From the NCBI GenBank assembly GCA_019634795.1, contig JAHCAR010000016.1, forward strand, positions 42,587 to 106,586: 64,000 bases of DNA, in the 5' to 3' direction. Position 1 is the first letter of the stretch, and each line of letters starts with the position of its first letter. Shown here one piece after another: positions 39,772 through 48,442 of this stretch. Position numbers and translations under genes: made by a program. Source of the DNA: Dokdonella sp. (lineage in GTDB: Bacteria > Pseudomonadota > Gammaproteobacteria > Xanthomonadales > Rhodanobacteraceae). The notes below the pieces were generated by a model, which was not told the origin of the DNA, ran no database searches, and saw only the letters and a program-made list of their open reading frames with translations.

Positions 39772-41193
39772 ATGATGGATGCCGCAGTGCAGCATGAGCA
39801 GGCCCCGATGAAGCGCGAACGAAACATCGCACCGGTCCGGCAACCCGAGAACTGGACGCCGGCGTCCTGGCAGGCTTTTCCGGCCGTCCAGCAGCCGACC
39901 TATCTCGATCCGGCCGAACTCGGGGTGGCCCTCGATCAGCTGCGCGAACTGCCCCCGCTGGTCACCTCGTGGGAGATCCTCGCCCTGCGCGGGCTGCTCG
40001 CCGACGCCGCCGAAGGTCGGCGCTTCCTCCTGCAGGGCGGCGACTGCGCCGAGAGTTTCGACGACTGCACCTCGCCGCTGATCTCCAACCGGCTCAAGGT
40101 CATGCTGCAGATGAGCCTCGTGCTGACCCACGGGCTCAAGCTGCCGATCGTGCGCGTCGGGCGCTTCGCCGGCCAGTATGCCAAGCCGAGGTCGGCCGAT
40201 ACCGAGAGTCGCGACGGGGTGACCCTGCCTTGCTACCGCGGCGACATCGTCAACGGTCCGGCCTTCGACGCCGAGAGCCGGCGCGCCGATCCGCGGCGCC
40301 TGATCAAGGGCCATGCCCGCTCGGCAATGACGATGAACTTCGTGCGTGCCCTGATCGACGGTGGTTTCGCCGACCTGCACCACCCCGAATACTGGGATCT
40401 GGCCTGGGTCGCGCATTCGCCGCTGCAGAGCGAATACCGGCAGATGGTCGAGTCGATCGGCAATTCGCTGCGCTTCATGGAGACTCTGGCCGGCAGTTCC
40501 GTCGGCGAGTTCCAGCGCGTCGATTTCCATACCTCCCATGAAGCGCTGCTGCTGCATTACGAGGAGGCGCTGACCCGCCAGGTGCCGCGCCATTGGGGCT
40601 GGTTCAACCTGTCCACGCACTTCCCATGGATCGGCATGCGCACGGCCGACATCGGCGGCGCCCATGTCGAGTACTGTCGCGGCATCCGCAATCCGATCGG
40701 GGTCAAGGTCGGTGTGTCGACCCAGCCGGACCAGCTGCTGCGCCTGATCGACGCGCTCGACCCCGACAACGAACCGGGGCGCCTGACCCTGATCCACCGC
40801 ATGGGCGCGAAGCACGTCGCCAAGGCCCTGCCACCACTGCTGACCGCGGTGCGGGCGGCGGGTCGCAAGGTGCTCTGGTGCTGCGACCCGATGCACGGCA
40901 ATACCGAGTCGCTCGGCAGTGGCGTGAAGACGCGGCGTTTCGAGAACATCCGCGACGAGCTCGACCAGGCCTTCGACATCCATGCCGCGGCCGGTACCCG
41001 TCTCGGCGGCGTGCATCTCGAACTGACCGGCGAAAACGTCACCGAGTGCATGGGCGGTGCCCGCGACCTGACCGAAAGCGACCTGACCCGTGCCTACAGA
41101 TCCACCGTCGATCCGCGCCTGAACTACGAGCAATCGCTCGAACTGGCCATGCTGATCGTGCGCAAGCGCGGCGACCAGGGCCGGCTGGACTGA
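39772..41193 (+). CDS. aroG: class II 3-deoxy-7-phosphoheptulonate synthase
   Basis: The first step of the shikimate pathway, condensing PEP and erythrose 4-phosphate. It is the plant-like class II (AroA-II) type, about 470 residues, unlike the roughly 350-residue class I enzymes of E. coli. Signatures include PPLVTSWEILALRG, LLQGGDCAESFDDC (the Cys that binds metal), RVGRFAGQYAKPRS and WCCDPMHGNT. The GGVHLELTGENVTECMGGA stretch lies near the end. The start is uncertain: ATG 39808 (MKRERNIAPV) would remove 12 residues and is equally plausible. Confidence 0.93.
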   Translation: MMDAAVQHEQAPMKRERNIAPVRQPENWTPASWQAFPAVQQPTYLDPAELGVALDQLRELPPLVTSWEILALRGLLADAAEGRRFLLQGGDCAESFDDCTSPLISNRLKVMLQMSLVLTHGLKLPIVRVGRFAGQYAKPRSADTESRDGVTLPCYRGDIVNGPAFDAESRRADPRRLIKGHARSAMTMNFVRALIDGGFADLHHPEYWDLAWVAHSPLQSEYRQMVESIGNSLRFMETLAGSSVGEFQRVDFHTSHEALLLHYEEALTRQVPRHWGWFNLSTHFPWIGMRTADIGGAHVEYCRGIRNPIGVKVGVSTQPDQLLRLIDALDPDNEPGRLTLIHRMGAKHVAKALPPLLTAVRAAGRKVLWCCDPMHGNTESLGSGVKTRRFENIRDELDQAFDIHAAAGTRLGGVHLELTGENVTECMGGARDLTESDLTRAYRSTVDPRLNYEQSLELAMLIVRKRGDQGRLD

Positions 41194-41211
41194 TCGGCAC
41201 GACAGGAATAC

Positions 41212-41257
41212 GGGCGCTGGCTCACGCCTTCGGGCCGCGAGCCAGGTCGAGCGCCCG
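41212..41257. terminator. bidirectional hairpin between convergent genes
   Basis: GGGCGC-TGGCTC pairs with GAGCCA and GCGCCC, with a six-base bulge, in the 70 bases separating aroG (+) from the PAP2 gene (-). It has no clear T tract on either side, so the terminator role is a guess. Confidence 0.35.
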
Positions 41258-41263
41258 TCCAGC

Positions 41264-41797
41264 CTAGAAGACCAGCATGATCGACAGCTCGGCCAGGCCG
41301 AGGCCAATCAGCATGGCCATGATCACGTCGCTCGGATAGTGGAGCCCGAGTACGACCCGGGAAAGCGCGATCAGCAGGGTCAGTGGCAACAGCAGGAACA
41401 GCAATTCAGGGAACCACGCTAGGGCGACCAGGCTGAAGCTGACGGCATGCAGGGTGTGCCCGGAAGGAAAGCTGAACTCGTCGAGCGGTGGAATGTGGGC
41501 GACGATGCCGACGTGGCTGCGGTACGGCCGCGGCCGGCGTGTCCAGCCCTTCAGCAGCCGGTACAGACTCGCCGCGACAATGCCGACGGCGGCCATGTGC
41601 AGGGCGGCTTGCCAGCCTCGCTCACCACCGAGCACGGCCAGGCCGAGCATCAGCGCATACCAGACCAGTCCGTCACCGAGACGGCTGATGATGCGGAAGA
41701 AGGTCACCACGGATTTGCCGGCGACCCAGCGATTGCACGCCAGGCACAGACGCCACTCGCCACTGAGCAGTTCGAAACGGTGCCAGCCCTGGTTCAT
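41264..41797 (-). CDS. PAP2-family phosphatase
   Basis: A 177-residue inner-membrane phosphatase of the PAP2/PgpB type, with several hydrophobic segments. The three catalytic motifs are visible: KGWTRRPRP (motif 1), PSGH (motif 2) and SRVVLGLHYPSD (motif 3). Substrates of relatives are lipid phosphates such as undecaprenyl pyrophosphate or phosphatidylglycerol phosphate; the substrate here is unknown. The start overlaps the stop of the upstream glycosyltransferase (ATGA), so the pair is probably one unit acting on the same glycolipid. Confidence 0.88.
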   Translation of the reverse strand: MNQGWHRFELLSGEWRLCLACNRWVAGKSVVTFFRIISRLGDGLVWYALMLGLAVLGGERGWQAALHMAAVGIVAASLYRLLKGWTRRPRPYRSHVGIVAHIPPLDEFSFPSGHTLHAVSFSLVALAWFPELLFLLLPLTLLIALSRVVLGLHYPSDVIMAMLIGLGLAELSIMLVF

Positions 41798-42933
41798 GCC
41801 GCGTCCTCCTCGCACAGGGACCCCATCAGATCGGCGAAACCGCGGCTGACTGCATCGGGGCTCAGCGAGGCCACGGCCTGGCGCGCCCGTGCCGCCATCC
41901 GCACGCGGCGCGCCGGATCGCCGGCCAGGTCGACCGCAGCGGCGACAAGACCGTCGGCATCGCCGAATGGCACGCGAACACCGCAGTCGGCCTCGCGGAT
42001 GTGCTCGCGGGCGGCGCCATAGTCGAAGGCGACCACGGGCAGGCCGCTGGCCATCGCTTCGAGGGTGACGTTGCCGAAGGTTTCGGTCAGGCTCGGAAAC
42101 AGGAACAGATCTCCGCTCGCGTAGTGTCGCGCCAGCGATTCGTCCCGATGCATGCCGGCAAAGATGAAATCGGGGTTTGCCTCGGCCAGGCGACCACGCT
42201 CGGGGCCGTCGCCGACGACGACAAAGCGGGCCCTGGCGTGCAAGCGCTCGATCTCGCGAAAGGCGCGCACGGCCAGGTCGAGGTTCTTCTCGGCGGCCAG
42301 GCGTCCGACGTGGATCACTGCGAGACCGCCTTCGGGCACGCCCCAGCGTTCGCGCAGGGCTGCGTCCCTGCGTGCCGGGTTGAACAGATCGACATCGACC
42401 GCGCGGCTGAGCACGCTGATATTGGCGAACGCGCGGCTGCGCAGGAAATCGGCCAGCTCGCGGGTCGGCACGAGGGTCGTTGCGGCGCGGTTGTGGAAGC
42501 GCCGCATGCCGGCGAAAACGAGCGGACTCAGCCACGGGAAACCGTAGTGGCTGATGAAATCATCGAAGCGGGTGTGGAATCCGGTGCAGGCGGGGATGCC
42601 GAGTCGGCGCGCCGCACCGAGCGCACTGTGGCCGAGCGGTCCCTCGGTGGCGACATAGACGGCTTGCGGGCGGCTGCTCGACCAGTGTCGGACCAGTCGC
42701 GACTGTGCCGGCAGGCCAACGCGCAGGCCGGGGTAGCGCGGCAGTGCCGTGCTGCGGACGCGCAACTCGGCGAACTCGTTTGCACCGATGCCTTCGCCAT
42801 CCTCGGGACGATCCGGCCTGACCAGTTCGACCGAATGGCCGAGCCGGCGCAGGCCGCGTGCCAGCGACTGCACGGTCAGGGCGACACCGTTGATCTCCGG
42901 CGGCCAGGTTTCCGTGACGATCGCAGTGCGCAT
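41794..42933 (-). CDS. glycosyltransferase, GT4-like
   Basis: A 379-residue GT-B fold enzyme. The N-terminus MRTAIVTETWPPEINGVALT is the nucleotide-sugar type found in GDP-mannose-dependent and related GT4 transferases. The C-terminal domain has HVGRLAAEKNLDLAVRAFRE, VVGDGPERGRL and the EX7E-like FPSLTETFGNVTLEAMASGL. I chose ATG 42933 since AGGA lies seven bases before it; ATG 42948 adds five residues. Donor and acceptor are not readable. Coupled to the PAP2 gene. Confidence 0.87.
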   Translation of the reverse strand: MRTAIVTETWPPEINGVALTVQSLARGLRRLGHSVELVRPDRPEDGEGIGANEFAELRVRSTALPRYPGLRVGLPAQSRLVRHWSSSRPQAVYVATEGPLGHSALGAARRLGIPACTGFHTRFDDFISHYGFPWLSPLVFAGMRRFHNRAATTLVPTRELADFLRSRAFANISVLSRAVDVDLFNPARRDAALRERWGVPEGGLAVIHVGRLAAEKNLDLAVRAFREIERLHARARFVVVGDGPERGRLAEANPDFIFAGMHRDESLARHYASGDLFLFPSLTETFGNVTLEAMASGLPVVAFDYGAAREHIREADCGVRVPFGDADGLVAAAVDLAGDPARRVRMAARARQAVASLSPDAVSRGFADLMGSLCEEDAA

Positions 42934-43049
42934 GCCGAATTCCTGCATTCCGTAGCGGAGATGCTGGACCCGGCTTCTTAAGGGCGTGTGGCGCTGGCGT
43001 GACGAATCGATGACGTCGGGGTCGCCGGGCGGCGATCGGCTCTGGCGAT

Positions 43050-43505
43050 CTACCCGGTCAGGTCGGCGGCCCGGCGCTTGATCGTCGCCAGCATCGCCGC
43101 GAGACCGTTCGACCGGGTCGGCGACAGGTGTCTGGACAGGCCGATCGCTTCGATGAAGCGCGGTTCGGTGTCGAGAATTTCCCGTGCCGATCGCCCCGAG
43201 TAGACACGCAGCAGCAGCGCGATCAGGCCGGAGACGATCGATGAGTCGCTGATGGCGAGGAAATCCAGGTGATCCGCGTCGCCCCGGGCCAGCAGCCAGA
43301 CCTGGGACTGGCAGCCTGTGACCTTGTTCGCCTCGATGCGAGCTTCCTCGGGAAACGCCGGCAGCTTGCGGCCGAGATCGATCAGGTACTGGTAGCGCTC
43401 GGTCCAGTCGCCGAAGAAACCGAACTCTTCGGCGATCGCCGCCTGGGCCGCTTCGGCGCTCGGTTCCGCCAGTGTTTCACGGGTCTGCTCGGTGCTCACG
43501 TTCAT
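43050..43505 (-). CDS. SufE family protein
   Basis: SufE-type proteins accept persulfide sulfur from a cysteine desulfurase for Fe-S assembly. The 151-residue product has EEFGFFGDWTERYQYLIDLG, then NKVTGCQSQVWLLAR, with the sulfur-carrying Cys65. LSRHLSPTRSNGLAAMLATI ends it. No sufS or iscS lies nearby in the window, so the partner desulfurase is elsewhere. cysS lies about 100 bases upstream on the same strand. Confidence 0.9.
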   Translation of the reverse strand: MNVSTEQTRETLAEPSAEAAQAAIAEEFGFFGDWTERYQYLIDLGRKLPAFPEEARIEANKVTGCQSQVWLLARGDADHLDFLAISDSSIVSGLIALLLRVYSGRSAREILDTEPRFIEAIGLSRHLSPTRSNGLAAMLATIKRRAADLTG

Positions 43506-43604
43506 GCTTCCGATGTAGGGGCAGGCAGCGGGAATTCCAGACGGTGCCGGCCCGTTCCCGGGCGCGAAGACCGCGAGGACAAGGGGCCTGCGTTACCGAT
43601 GGCT

Positions 43605-45008
43605 TCAGGCTGACGTCTGCCCCGGTTCGACCACTTTCCAGCGAGTGCCGCCGGCGCCGTCCTCGATGATCACGCCGCGGGCGGCCAGTTCCTCGCGAAT
43701 CTGGTCGGCGCGCGAGAAGTCCCTGGCGGCGCGTGCCGCGACGCGTTCCTCGAGCAGCCCTTGCACCCAGTCCGCATCGATCGTGTTGCCGGCCGCGGTC
43801 TGCTTGAACCAGTTCTCGGGATCTTCCTGCAGCAGGCCGATCAGCCTGGCGCAGCCCAGCAGGACCGCCAGGGTCTGCCGCCTTGCCTCGGCGCTGCTGG
43901 CCTTGCGGGCCTCGTCGGCGAGTCCGGACAGGATGGCGAAGGCCGCCGGCGTATTCAGGTCGTCGCAGAGGGCTGCTTCGAATTCGGGCGCGACGATCCA
44001 CTCGTCTTCGGCGACAACGATGTCGGCGCGGTCGCGCAGCACGCCATACCAGCCGTCCAGGGTCGCCCGGGATTGCGCCAGGGTGCTTTCGGACCAGTCC
44101 AGCGGTTGCCGGTAGTGCGCGCGCAGAAGCAGGAATCGCAGCACTTCGGGCGGATACTTTTCGAGCAGCTCGTGCAGGATCATCACGTTGCCGAGCGATT
44201 TCGACATCTTCTTGCCGCCGAAGGTCAGCATGCCGTTGTGCAGCCAGTAGCGGGCGAAGACCTTGCCGCCATGCGCGCAGGTGCTCTGGGCGATCTCGTT
44301 TTCATGATGCGGGAACATCAGATCGTTGCCACCGGCATGGATGTCGATGGTCTCGCCGAGATGGGCCTCGGCCATGGCCGAGCACTCGATGTGCCAGCCG
44401 GGTCGACCGCGTCCCCAGGGGCTGTCCCAGCCGGGAAGATCGTCGGTCGAGGGTTTCCACAGCACGAAATCGCCGGGTCCCTTCTTGTACGGGGCGACGT
44501 CGATGCGCGCGCCGGCGATCATGTCCTCGGTCGAACGACCGGAGAGCTTGCCGTAGTCGGCATAGCTTTCGACATCGAAGAGGACATGGTTCTCCGCGGC
44601 ATAGGCATGGCCGCTGGCGATCAGGCGTTCGCACATGGCGATGATTTCGGCGATGTGTGCCGTCGCGTGCGGAACGATGTCGGGCGGGTCGACGCCGAGC
44701 CGGGCCAGGTCGTCGTGGTAGGCCTGGGCAAAGCGCGTGGTGATGGTCGAGATCGGTGCCCCGGCTTCCTTCGCCGCGGCGTTGATCTTGTCGTCGACAT
44801 CGGTGATGTTGCGGGCGTAGACGACGTGCTTGTAGTGCCGGCGCAACAGGCGGGCGAGCAGGCCGAAGACGACCGCCGGCCGCGCGTTGCCGACATGGAT
44901 GTAGTTGTAGACGGTCGGCCCGCATACGTACATCGTGACCCGTTCAGGATCCTGGGGAACGAAGTCCTCGACGCAGCGCGTCATCGAATTGTACAGGCGC
45001 AGATTCAT
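43605..45008 (-). CDS. cysS: cysteinyl-tRNA synthetase
   Basis: A class I synthetase charging tRNA-Cys. It has 467 residues. The Zn ligand Cys29 and Cys209, HVGN (38-41, the HIGH motif) and KMSKS (267-271) are all present. [14 protein letters not shown] and [19 protein letters not shown] are family blocks. The start [10 protein letters not shown] agrees with the usual N-terminus. Confidence 0.97.
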   Translation of the reverse strand: MNLRLYNSMTRCVEDFVPQDPERVTMYVCGPTVYNYIHVGNARPAVVFGLLARLLRRHYKHVVYARNITDVDDKINAAAKEAGAPISTITTRFAQAYHDDLARLGVDPPDIVPHATAHIAEIIAMCERLIASGHAYAAENHVLFDVESYADYGKLSGRSTEDMIAGARIDVAPYKKGPGDFVLWKPSTDDLPGWDSPWGRGRPGWHIECSAMAEAHLGETIDIHAGGNDLMFPHHENEIAQSTCAHGGKVFARYWLHNGMLTFGGKKMSKSLGNVMILHELLEKYPPEVLRFLLLRAHYRQPLDWSESTLAQSRATLDGWYGVLRDRADIVVAEDEWIVAPEFEAALCDDLNTPAAFAILSGLADEARKASSAEARRQTLAVLLGCARLIGLLQEDPENWFKQTAAGNTIDADWVQGLLEERVAARAARDFSRADQIREELAARGVIIEDGAGGTRWKVVEPGQTSA

Positions 45009-45226
45009 GGGGCCGAAGGTCTGGAATCGGAGTCGGTCGGGGATGATAGCAGTCCATGGCGGGGGCCTGGTTCGGCCCCGGAATGGCGCTGGATTCTTAG
45101 GTAAGCATTCAGTAAACCTGTGCTGTAATCCCGGCCACTACAAGGCAATCGCGCGCACGAAACCAGCCATCAGGCAGGCCCACAGAAGGCCTGGCTCGAA
45201 AGCCCGACCCCGATTTGGAGATTGAG

Positions 45227-45772
45227 ATGTTCAAGAATGTTCTGCTGGTCGGCCTCGCCGGAGCTGCTCTGTTCGCGGGCTCGGCGCAGGCGCAGGACCG
45301 CGGCTATGGCGATGATCGCGGCCCTGACAACGTGCGCCTGGCCTGGGCCGATGTCCTGCGCGTGGACCCGGTCTATGAAAACGTCGTCTCGGAGCGGCCG
45401 CGCGAGGAGTGCTACGACACCGAGGTCGAGCGTCGTGACACGCGTGGCAACAATGGTGCCGGCACGGTTATCGGCGCCATCGTCGGCGGAGCGCTCGGCA
45501 ATCAGGTCGGCAAGGGTGACGGCCGCAAGGCGGCCACCGTGGCCGGCGCCCTGATCGGCGGCGCGATCGGCAACAATGCCGCCCGCCGCGACGATCGTTA
45601 CTACGGCGAGCCCGAAACGCGCTGCCGCACGGTCAGCGAGCGCTACAGCGAACGCCGCATCGTCGGCTACGACGTCCAGTACCGCTATCGCGGCGACGTC
45701 TTCATGTCGCACCTGGACTATGACCCGGGCGAGCGCATGCGCGTGCGGGTCAGTGTTTCGCCGGCCGAATAG
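45227..45772 (+). CDS. secreted glycine-zipper 2TM-type protein
   Basis: A 181-residue envelope protein of unknown function. It has a signal peptide with cleavage expected after AQA at residue 22, and a glycine zipper at about 78-118 (GAGTVIGAIVGGALGNQVGK, then AGALIGGAIGNNAA). A C-terminal domain carries two Cys. The zipper resembles rickettsial 17-kDa surface antigen and similar outer-membrane proteins. ATG 45227 has GGAG seven bases before it; TTG 45215 is less likely. A TGCTGTAAT extended -10-like box lies at 45121-45129. Confidence 0.85.
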   Translation: MFKNVLLVGLAGAALFAGSAQAQDRGYGDDRGPDNVRLAWADVLRVDPVYENVVSERPREECYDTEVERRDTRGNNGAGTVIGAIVGGALGNQVGKGDGRKAATVAGALIGGAIGNNAARRDDRYYGEPETRCRTVSERYSERRIVGYDVQYRYRGDVFMSHLDYDPGERMRVRVSVSPAE

Positions 45773-45797
45773 GCTCGACGAATCCGGACTTCCGCCC

Positions 45798-45819
45798 AGG
45801 GCCGCCGATCGGCGGCCCT
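45798..45819. other. GC hairpin after the glycine-zipper gene
   Basis: AGGGCCGCC-GATC-GGCGGCCCT is a perfect nine-pair stem 26 bases after the stop codon. No T tract follows, so any terminator role would be weak. Confidence 0.5.
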
Positions 45820-45851
45820 GCCTGCGTGCCGACCCCGCTGATCGGCATCTG

Positions 45852-45880
45852 TTGCACTGCGGCAGAAATGCCGGTAACGT
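45852..45880 (+). promoter_or_regulatory. possible promoter of the arg operon
   Basis: TTGCAC (45852-45857), 17 bases, TAACGT (45875-45880): three of six matches in each box. If used, the RNA would start about ten bases before the leader ATG at 45891, leaving little or no ribosome-binding site. Confidence 0.3.
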
Positions 45881-45890
45881 CAGCGCCGAC

Positions 45891-45995
45891 ATGAACCGAC
45901 AGCCGACCCTCGCCGACATCCTGACCAGCGCCCGCATGGCCGCCGGCATGACCTCGCGCGCGCGCCGACCGATGACTTCCAATCCGGTCGGGTAG
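45891..45995 (+). CDS. putative arginine leader peptide
   Basis: A 34-codon ORF ending at TAG 45993-45995, 78 bases before argF'. It has five Arg, three of them clustered in TSRARRP (codons CGC GCG CGC CGA at 45957-45968). Those codons lie at the start of helix 1:2 of the attenuator described next, and the stop codon lies at the end of segment 2. I see no good Shine-Dalgarno site before 45891. Internal ATGs at 45936 and 45948 are alternatives; the last gives a 15-residue peptide starting MTSRARRP. That it is translated is an inference. Confidence 0.55.
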   Translation: MNRQPTLADILTSARMAAGMTSRARRPMTSNPVG

Positions 45996-46051
45996 CTGTC
46001 GCGCGTTCCAAGTGTTTCGACGAAGACCCGGCCCATGCGCCGGGTTTTTTT
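45965..46051 (+). promoter_or_regulatory. putative ribosome-dependent arginine attenuator
   Basis: Three competing pairings are seen. 1:2 is CCGACCG (45965-45971) with CGGTCGG (45985-45991), seven perfect pairs. 2:3 is GGTCGGGT (45986-45993) with ACCCGGCC (46026-46033), eight pairs with one G-U. 3:4 is ACCCGGC (46026-46032) with GCCGGGT (46039-46045), a terminator stem. A ribosome stalled at the Arg codons would cover segment 1 and free 2 to pair with 3 (read-through). A ribosome at the stop codon would cover 2 and allow termination. This is the arrangement known from trp and his leaders; its role for arginine is inferred. Confidence 0.7.
46026..46051 (+). terminator. intrinsic terminator before argF' (attenuator stem 3:4)
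   Basis: ACCCGGC, loop CCATGC, GCCGGGT followed by seven Ts (46045-46051). A-T and G-U pairs can extend the stem into the T tract. It ends 22 bases before the argF' start codon, so it must be passed for the operon to be expressed from an upstream promoter. Confidence 0.85.
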
Positions 46052-46073
46052 GTTTTCCGAAGGGGGCAACGCC

Positions 46074-47126
46074 GTGAACAACAAGCATTTCCTGAGTACC
46101 CAGGACTGGAGCCGGTCCGAACTGGACGCCCTGCTCGACAAGGCCCGCCAGTTCCGCGACTCCCGCCTCGGCGACCAGCTCGCCGGAAAGTCGATCGCCT
46201 TGCTGTTCTTCAATCCGTCGATGCGCACGCGGACCAGTTTCGAGCTCGGTGCGCACCAGCTCGGCGGCAAGGCCATCGTGCTGGCACCGGGCAAGGATGC
46301 CTGGCCGATCGAATTCGAGGTCGGCTCGGTGATGGATGGCGAGACCGAAGAGCATATCGCCGAGGTCGCCCGGGTGCTGAGCCGCTACGTCGACCTGATC
46401 GGCGTGCGCGCGTTCCCGAAGTTCCAGGACTGGTCGGTCGATCGCGAAGACAAGGTGATCCATGCCTTCGCGAAATACTCGACCGTGCCGGTGATCAACA
46501 TGGAGACGATCACCCATCCATGCCAGGAACTGGCCCACATCATGGCCCTGCAGCAGCATCTCGGTACGCAACTGAAGGGACGCAAGTACGTCCTGACCTG
46601 GACCTACCATCCGAAGCCGCTGAATACGGCCGTGGCCAACTCGGCCCTGCAGATCGCCACGCGCTATGGCATGGACGTGACCCTGCTGTGCCCGACCGAT
46701 GCCTACCTGCTCGATCCGCGCTACATGGACTTCGCCCGTGAAAACGTCGCCGCCAACGGCGGCAGCCTGCGCGTCAGCCACGACATCGAGAGCGCCTACC
46801 GCGATGCCGACGTCGTCTATGCGAAGAGCTGGGGTGCGATTCCGTTCTTCGGCCGCTGGGACGAGGAACGCCTGATCCGTGAAGCCAACAAGCACTTCAT
46901 CGTCGACGAAGCGAAGATGGCCCTGACCAACAACGGCCTGTTCAGCCATTGCCTGCCGCTGCGCCGCAACGTCAAGGCCACCGACGCGGTGATGGATTCG
47001 CCATCCTGCATCGCCATCGACGAAGCCGAGAACCGGCTGCATGTGCAGAAGGCGATCATGGCCGCGCTTGTCGCGCAGTCGGGATTCGGGATGACCAGCC
47101 GTTCGGCTGTTGAAGGCCGGGATTAG
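46074..47126 (+). CDS. argF': N-acetylornithine carbamoyltransferase
   Basis: Carbamoylates N-acetylornithine to N-acetylcitrulline, the variant step of arginine synthesis known from Xanthomonas. The 350-residue product has [15 protein letters not shown] (carbamoyl-phosphate loop), [13 protein letters not shown] and [24 protein letters not shown] and [20 protein letters not shown] carry the Lys region typical of this enzyme rather than ornithine carbamoyltransferase. GTG 46074 has AAGGGGG seven bases before it. The last residues ([14 protein letters not shown]) look like an extension made from repeat sequence. Confidence 0.95.
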   Translation: MNNKHFLSTQDWSRSELDALLDKARQFRDSRLGDQLAGKSIALLFFNPSMRTRTSFELGAHQLGGKAIVLAPGKDAWPIEFEVGSVMDGETEEHIAEVARVLSRYVDLIGVRAFPKFQDWSVDREDKVIHAFAKYSTVPVINMETITHPCQELAHIMALQQHLGTQLKGRKYVLTWTYHPKPLNTAVANSALQIATRYGMDVTLLCPTDAYLLDPRYMDFARENVAANGGSLRVSHDIESAYRDADVVYAKSWGAIPFFGRWDEERLIREANKHFIVDEAKMALTNNGLFSHCLPLRRNVKATDAVMDSPSCIAIDEAENRLHVQKAIMAALVAQSGFGMTSRSAVEGRD

Positions 47127-47232
47127 GGATTGGTCAAGAGCAGGTTCAGCGCGTTTCCCGTCAGCTCAAACTACAGGATTGCCTCATGTCTTCCGCTTTC
47201 CCGAATCCCGAATCACGAATCCCCAATCCCGC
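47116..47232. repeat. heptad inverted repeat, copy 10, overlapping argF' and argG coding ends
   Basis: The left arm GCCGGGATTAGGGATTGG starts inside argF' and supplies its stop codon. The right arm (47200-47232) has CCCGAATCCCGAATCACGAA followed by TCCCCAATCCCGCC and is read as ArgG residues 5-16. A further GTCGGGATTCGGGAT at 47078-47092 lies in argF'. The spacer is longer than in other copies (about 65 bases). Confidence 0.85.
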
Positions 47233-48442
47233 CTCCGGAGAAAGCAAGGACATCGTCCTTGCGTTCTCCGGAGGCCTCGACACGAGCTTCTGCATTCCCT
47301 ATCTGCAGGAACGTGGCTATGCCGTGCATACGGTGTTCGCCGACACCGGCGGGGTCGATGCCGACGAGCGTGCCTTCATCGAGGCGCGCGCGGCCGAGCT
47401 CGGTGCGGCCAGTCACGTCACCGTCGACGGCGGTCCGGCGATCTGGGACGGTTTCGTCAAGCCGTTCGTCTGGGCTGGCGAGGGCTACCAGGGCCAGTAT
47501 CCGCTGCTCGTCTCGGATCGCTACCTGATCGTCGAGGCCGCGTTGCGGCGGGCCGCCGAGCTCGGCACGCGCGCCATCGCCCACGGCTGCACCGGCATGG
47601 GCAACGACCAGGTGCGCTTCGATCTGACCGTCAAGGCGCTCGGCGACTACGAAATCGTCGCGCCGATCCGCGAGATCCAGAAGGAGCACTCCGAGGTTCG
47701 CGCCTACGAACAGAAATACCTCGAGGCGCGTGGCTTCGCCGTGCGCGCGAAACAGATGGCCTACACGATCAACGAGAACCTGCTCGGCCTGACCATGTCC
47801 GGTGGCGAGATCGATCGCTGGGAGGCGCCCGGCGAGGGCGCGCGCGGCTGGTGCGCACCGAAGGCGGAATGGCCAACAAGTGCCTTGCAGGTAAAGTTGA
47901 CGTTTAGGCACGGCGAAGCCGTGGAACTCGACGATGAGCCTTTGGCGGGACATGTCCTGTTGGCCCGCCTCAACCAGATGTTTGCCCGCTACGGCGTCGG
48001 TCGCGGTCTCTACACCGGCGACACCACGATCGGCCTCAAGGGTCGCATTATCTATGAGGCGCCCGGGCTGGCCGCGCTGCTGGTCGCCCATCGCGCGCTC
48101 GAGGAAGCCGTGCTGTCCAAGGCCCAGAACCGCTTCAAGCCGGTGGTCGCGCGGCAATGGGTGGAACTGGTCTACGAAGGCTTCTTCCACGATCCGCTGA
48201 AGGCCGATCTGGAAGCTTTCCTGGCCGCCTCGCAGCGCTGCGTCAACGGCGAGGTGACCCTGCAGACCGAAGGCGGCAACGTGCATGCGGTGGCGATCCG
48301 CTCGCCGCACATCCTCAATGCCAAGGGCGCGACTTACGCGCAGTCGGCCGACTGGGGCGTGGCCGAGGCCGAGGGCTTCATTCGCCTCTATGGCATGAGC
48401 TCGACGCTCTGGGCGGAAGTCAACCGGAAGCCGGCAGGATGA
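47186..48442 (+). CDS. argG: argininosuccinate synthase
   Basis: Joins citrulline and aspartate with ATP. In this pathway citrulline comes from deacetylation of N-acetylcitrulline. It has 418 residues. The ATP-pyrophosphatase P-loop [11 protein letters not shown] lies at about 25-35, then [12 protein letters not shown] and [13 protein letters not shown] 47186 has AGGA seven bases before it and no alternative start exists before the P-loop. So residues [11 protein letters not shown] (5-15), encoded by the heptad repeat, are part of the protein. The stop overlaps the next gene (ATGA). Confidence 0.95.
   Translation: MSSAFPNPESRIPNPASGESKDIVLAFSGGLDTSFCIPYLQERGYAVHTVFADTGGVDADERAFIEARAAELGAASHVTVDGGPAIWDGFVKPFVWAGEGYQGQYPLLVSDRYLIVEAALRRAAELGTRAIAHGCTGMGNDQVRFDLTVKALGDYEIVAPIREIQKEHSEVRAYEQKYLEARGFAVRAKQMAYTINENLLGLTMSGGEIDRWEAPGEGARGWCAPKAEWPTSALQVKLTFRHGEAVELDDEPLAGHVLLARLNQMFARYGVGRGLYTGDTTIGLKGRIIYEAPGLAALLVAHRALEEAVLSKAQNRFKPVVARQWVELVYEGFFHDPLKADLEAFLAASQRCVNGEVTLQTEGGNVHAVAIRSPHILNAKGATYAQSADWGVAEAEGFIRLYGMSSTLWAEVNRKPAG

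Noticed and set aside
45576-45995. A 139-codon frame ending at the arg leader stop
   Set aside because: Its first part overlaps the glycine-zipper gene out of frame. Only the last 34 codons or fewer are considered as a leader peptide.
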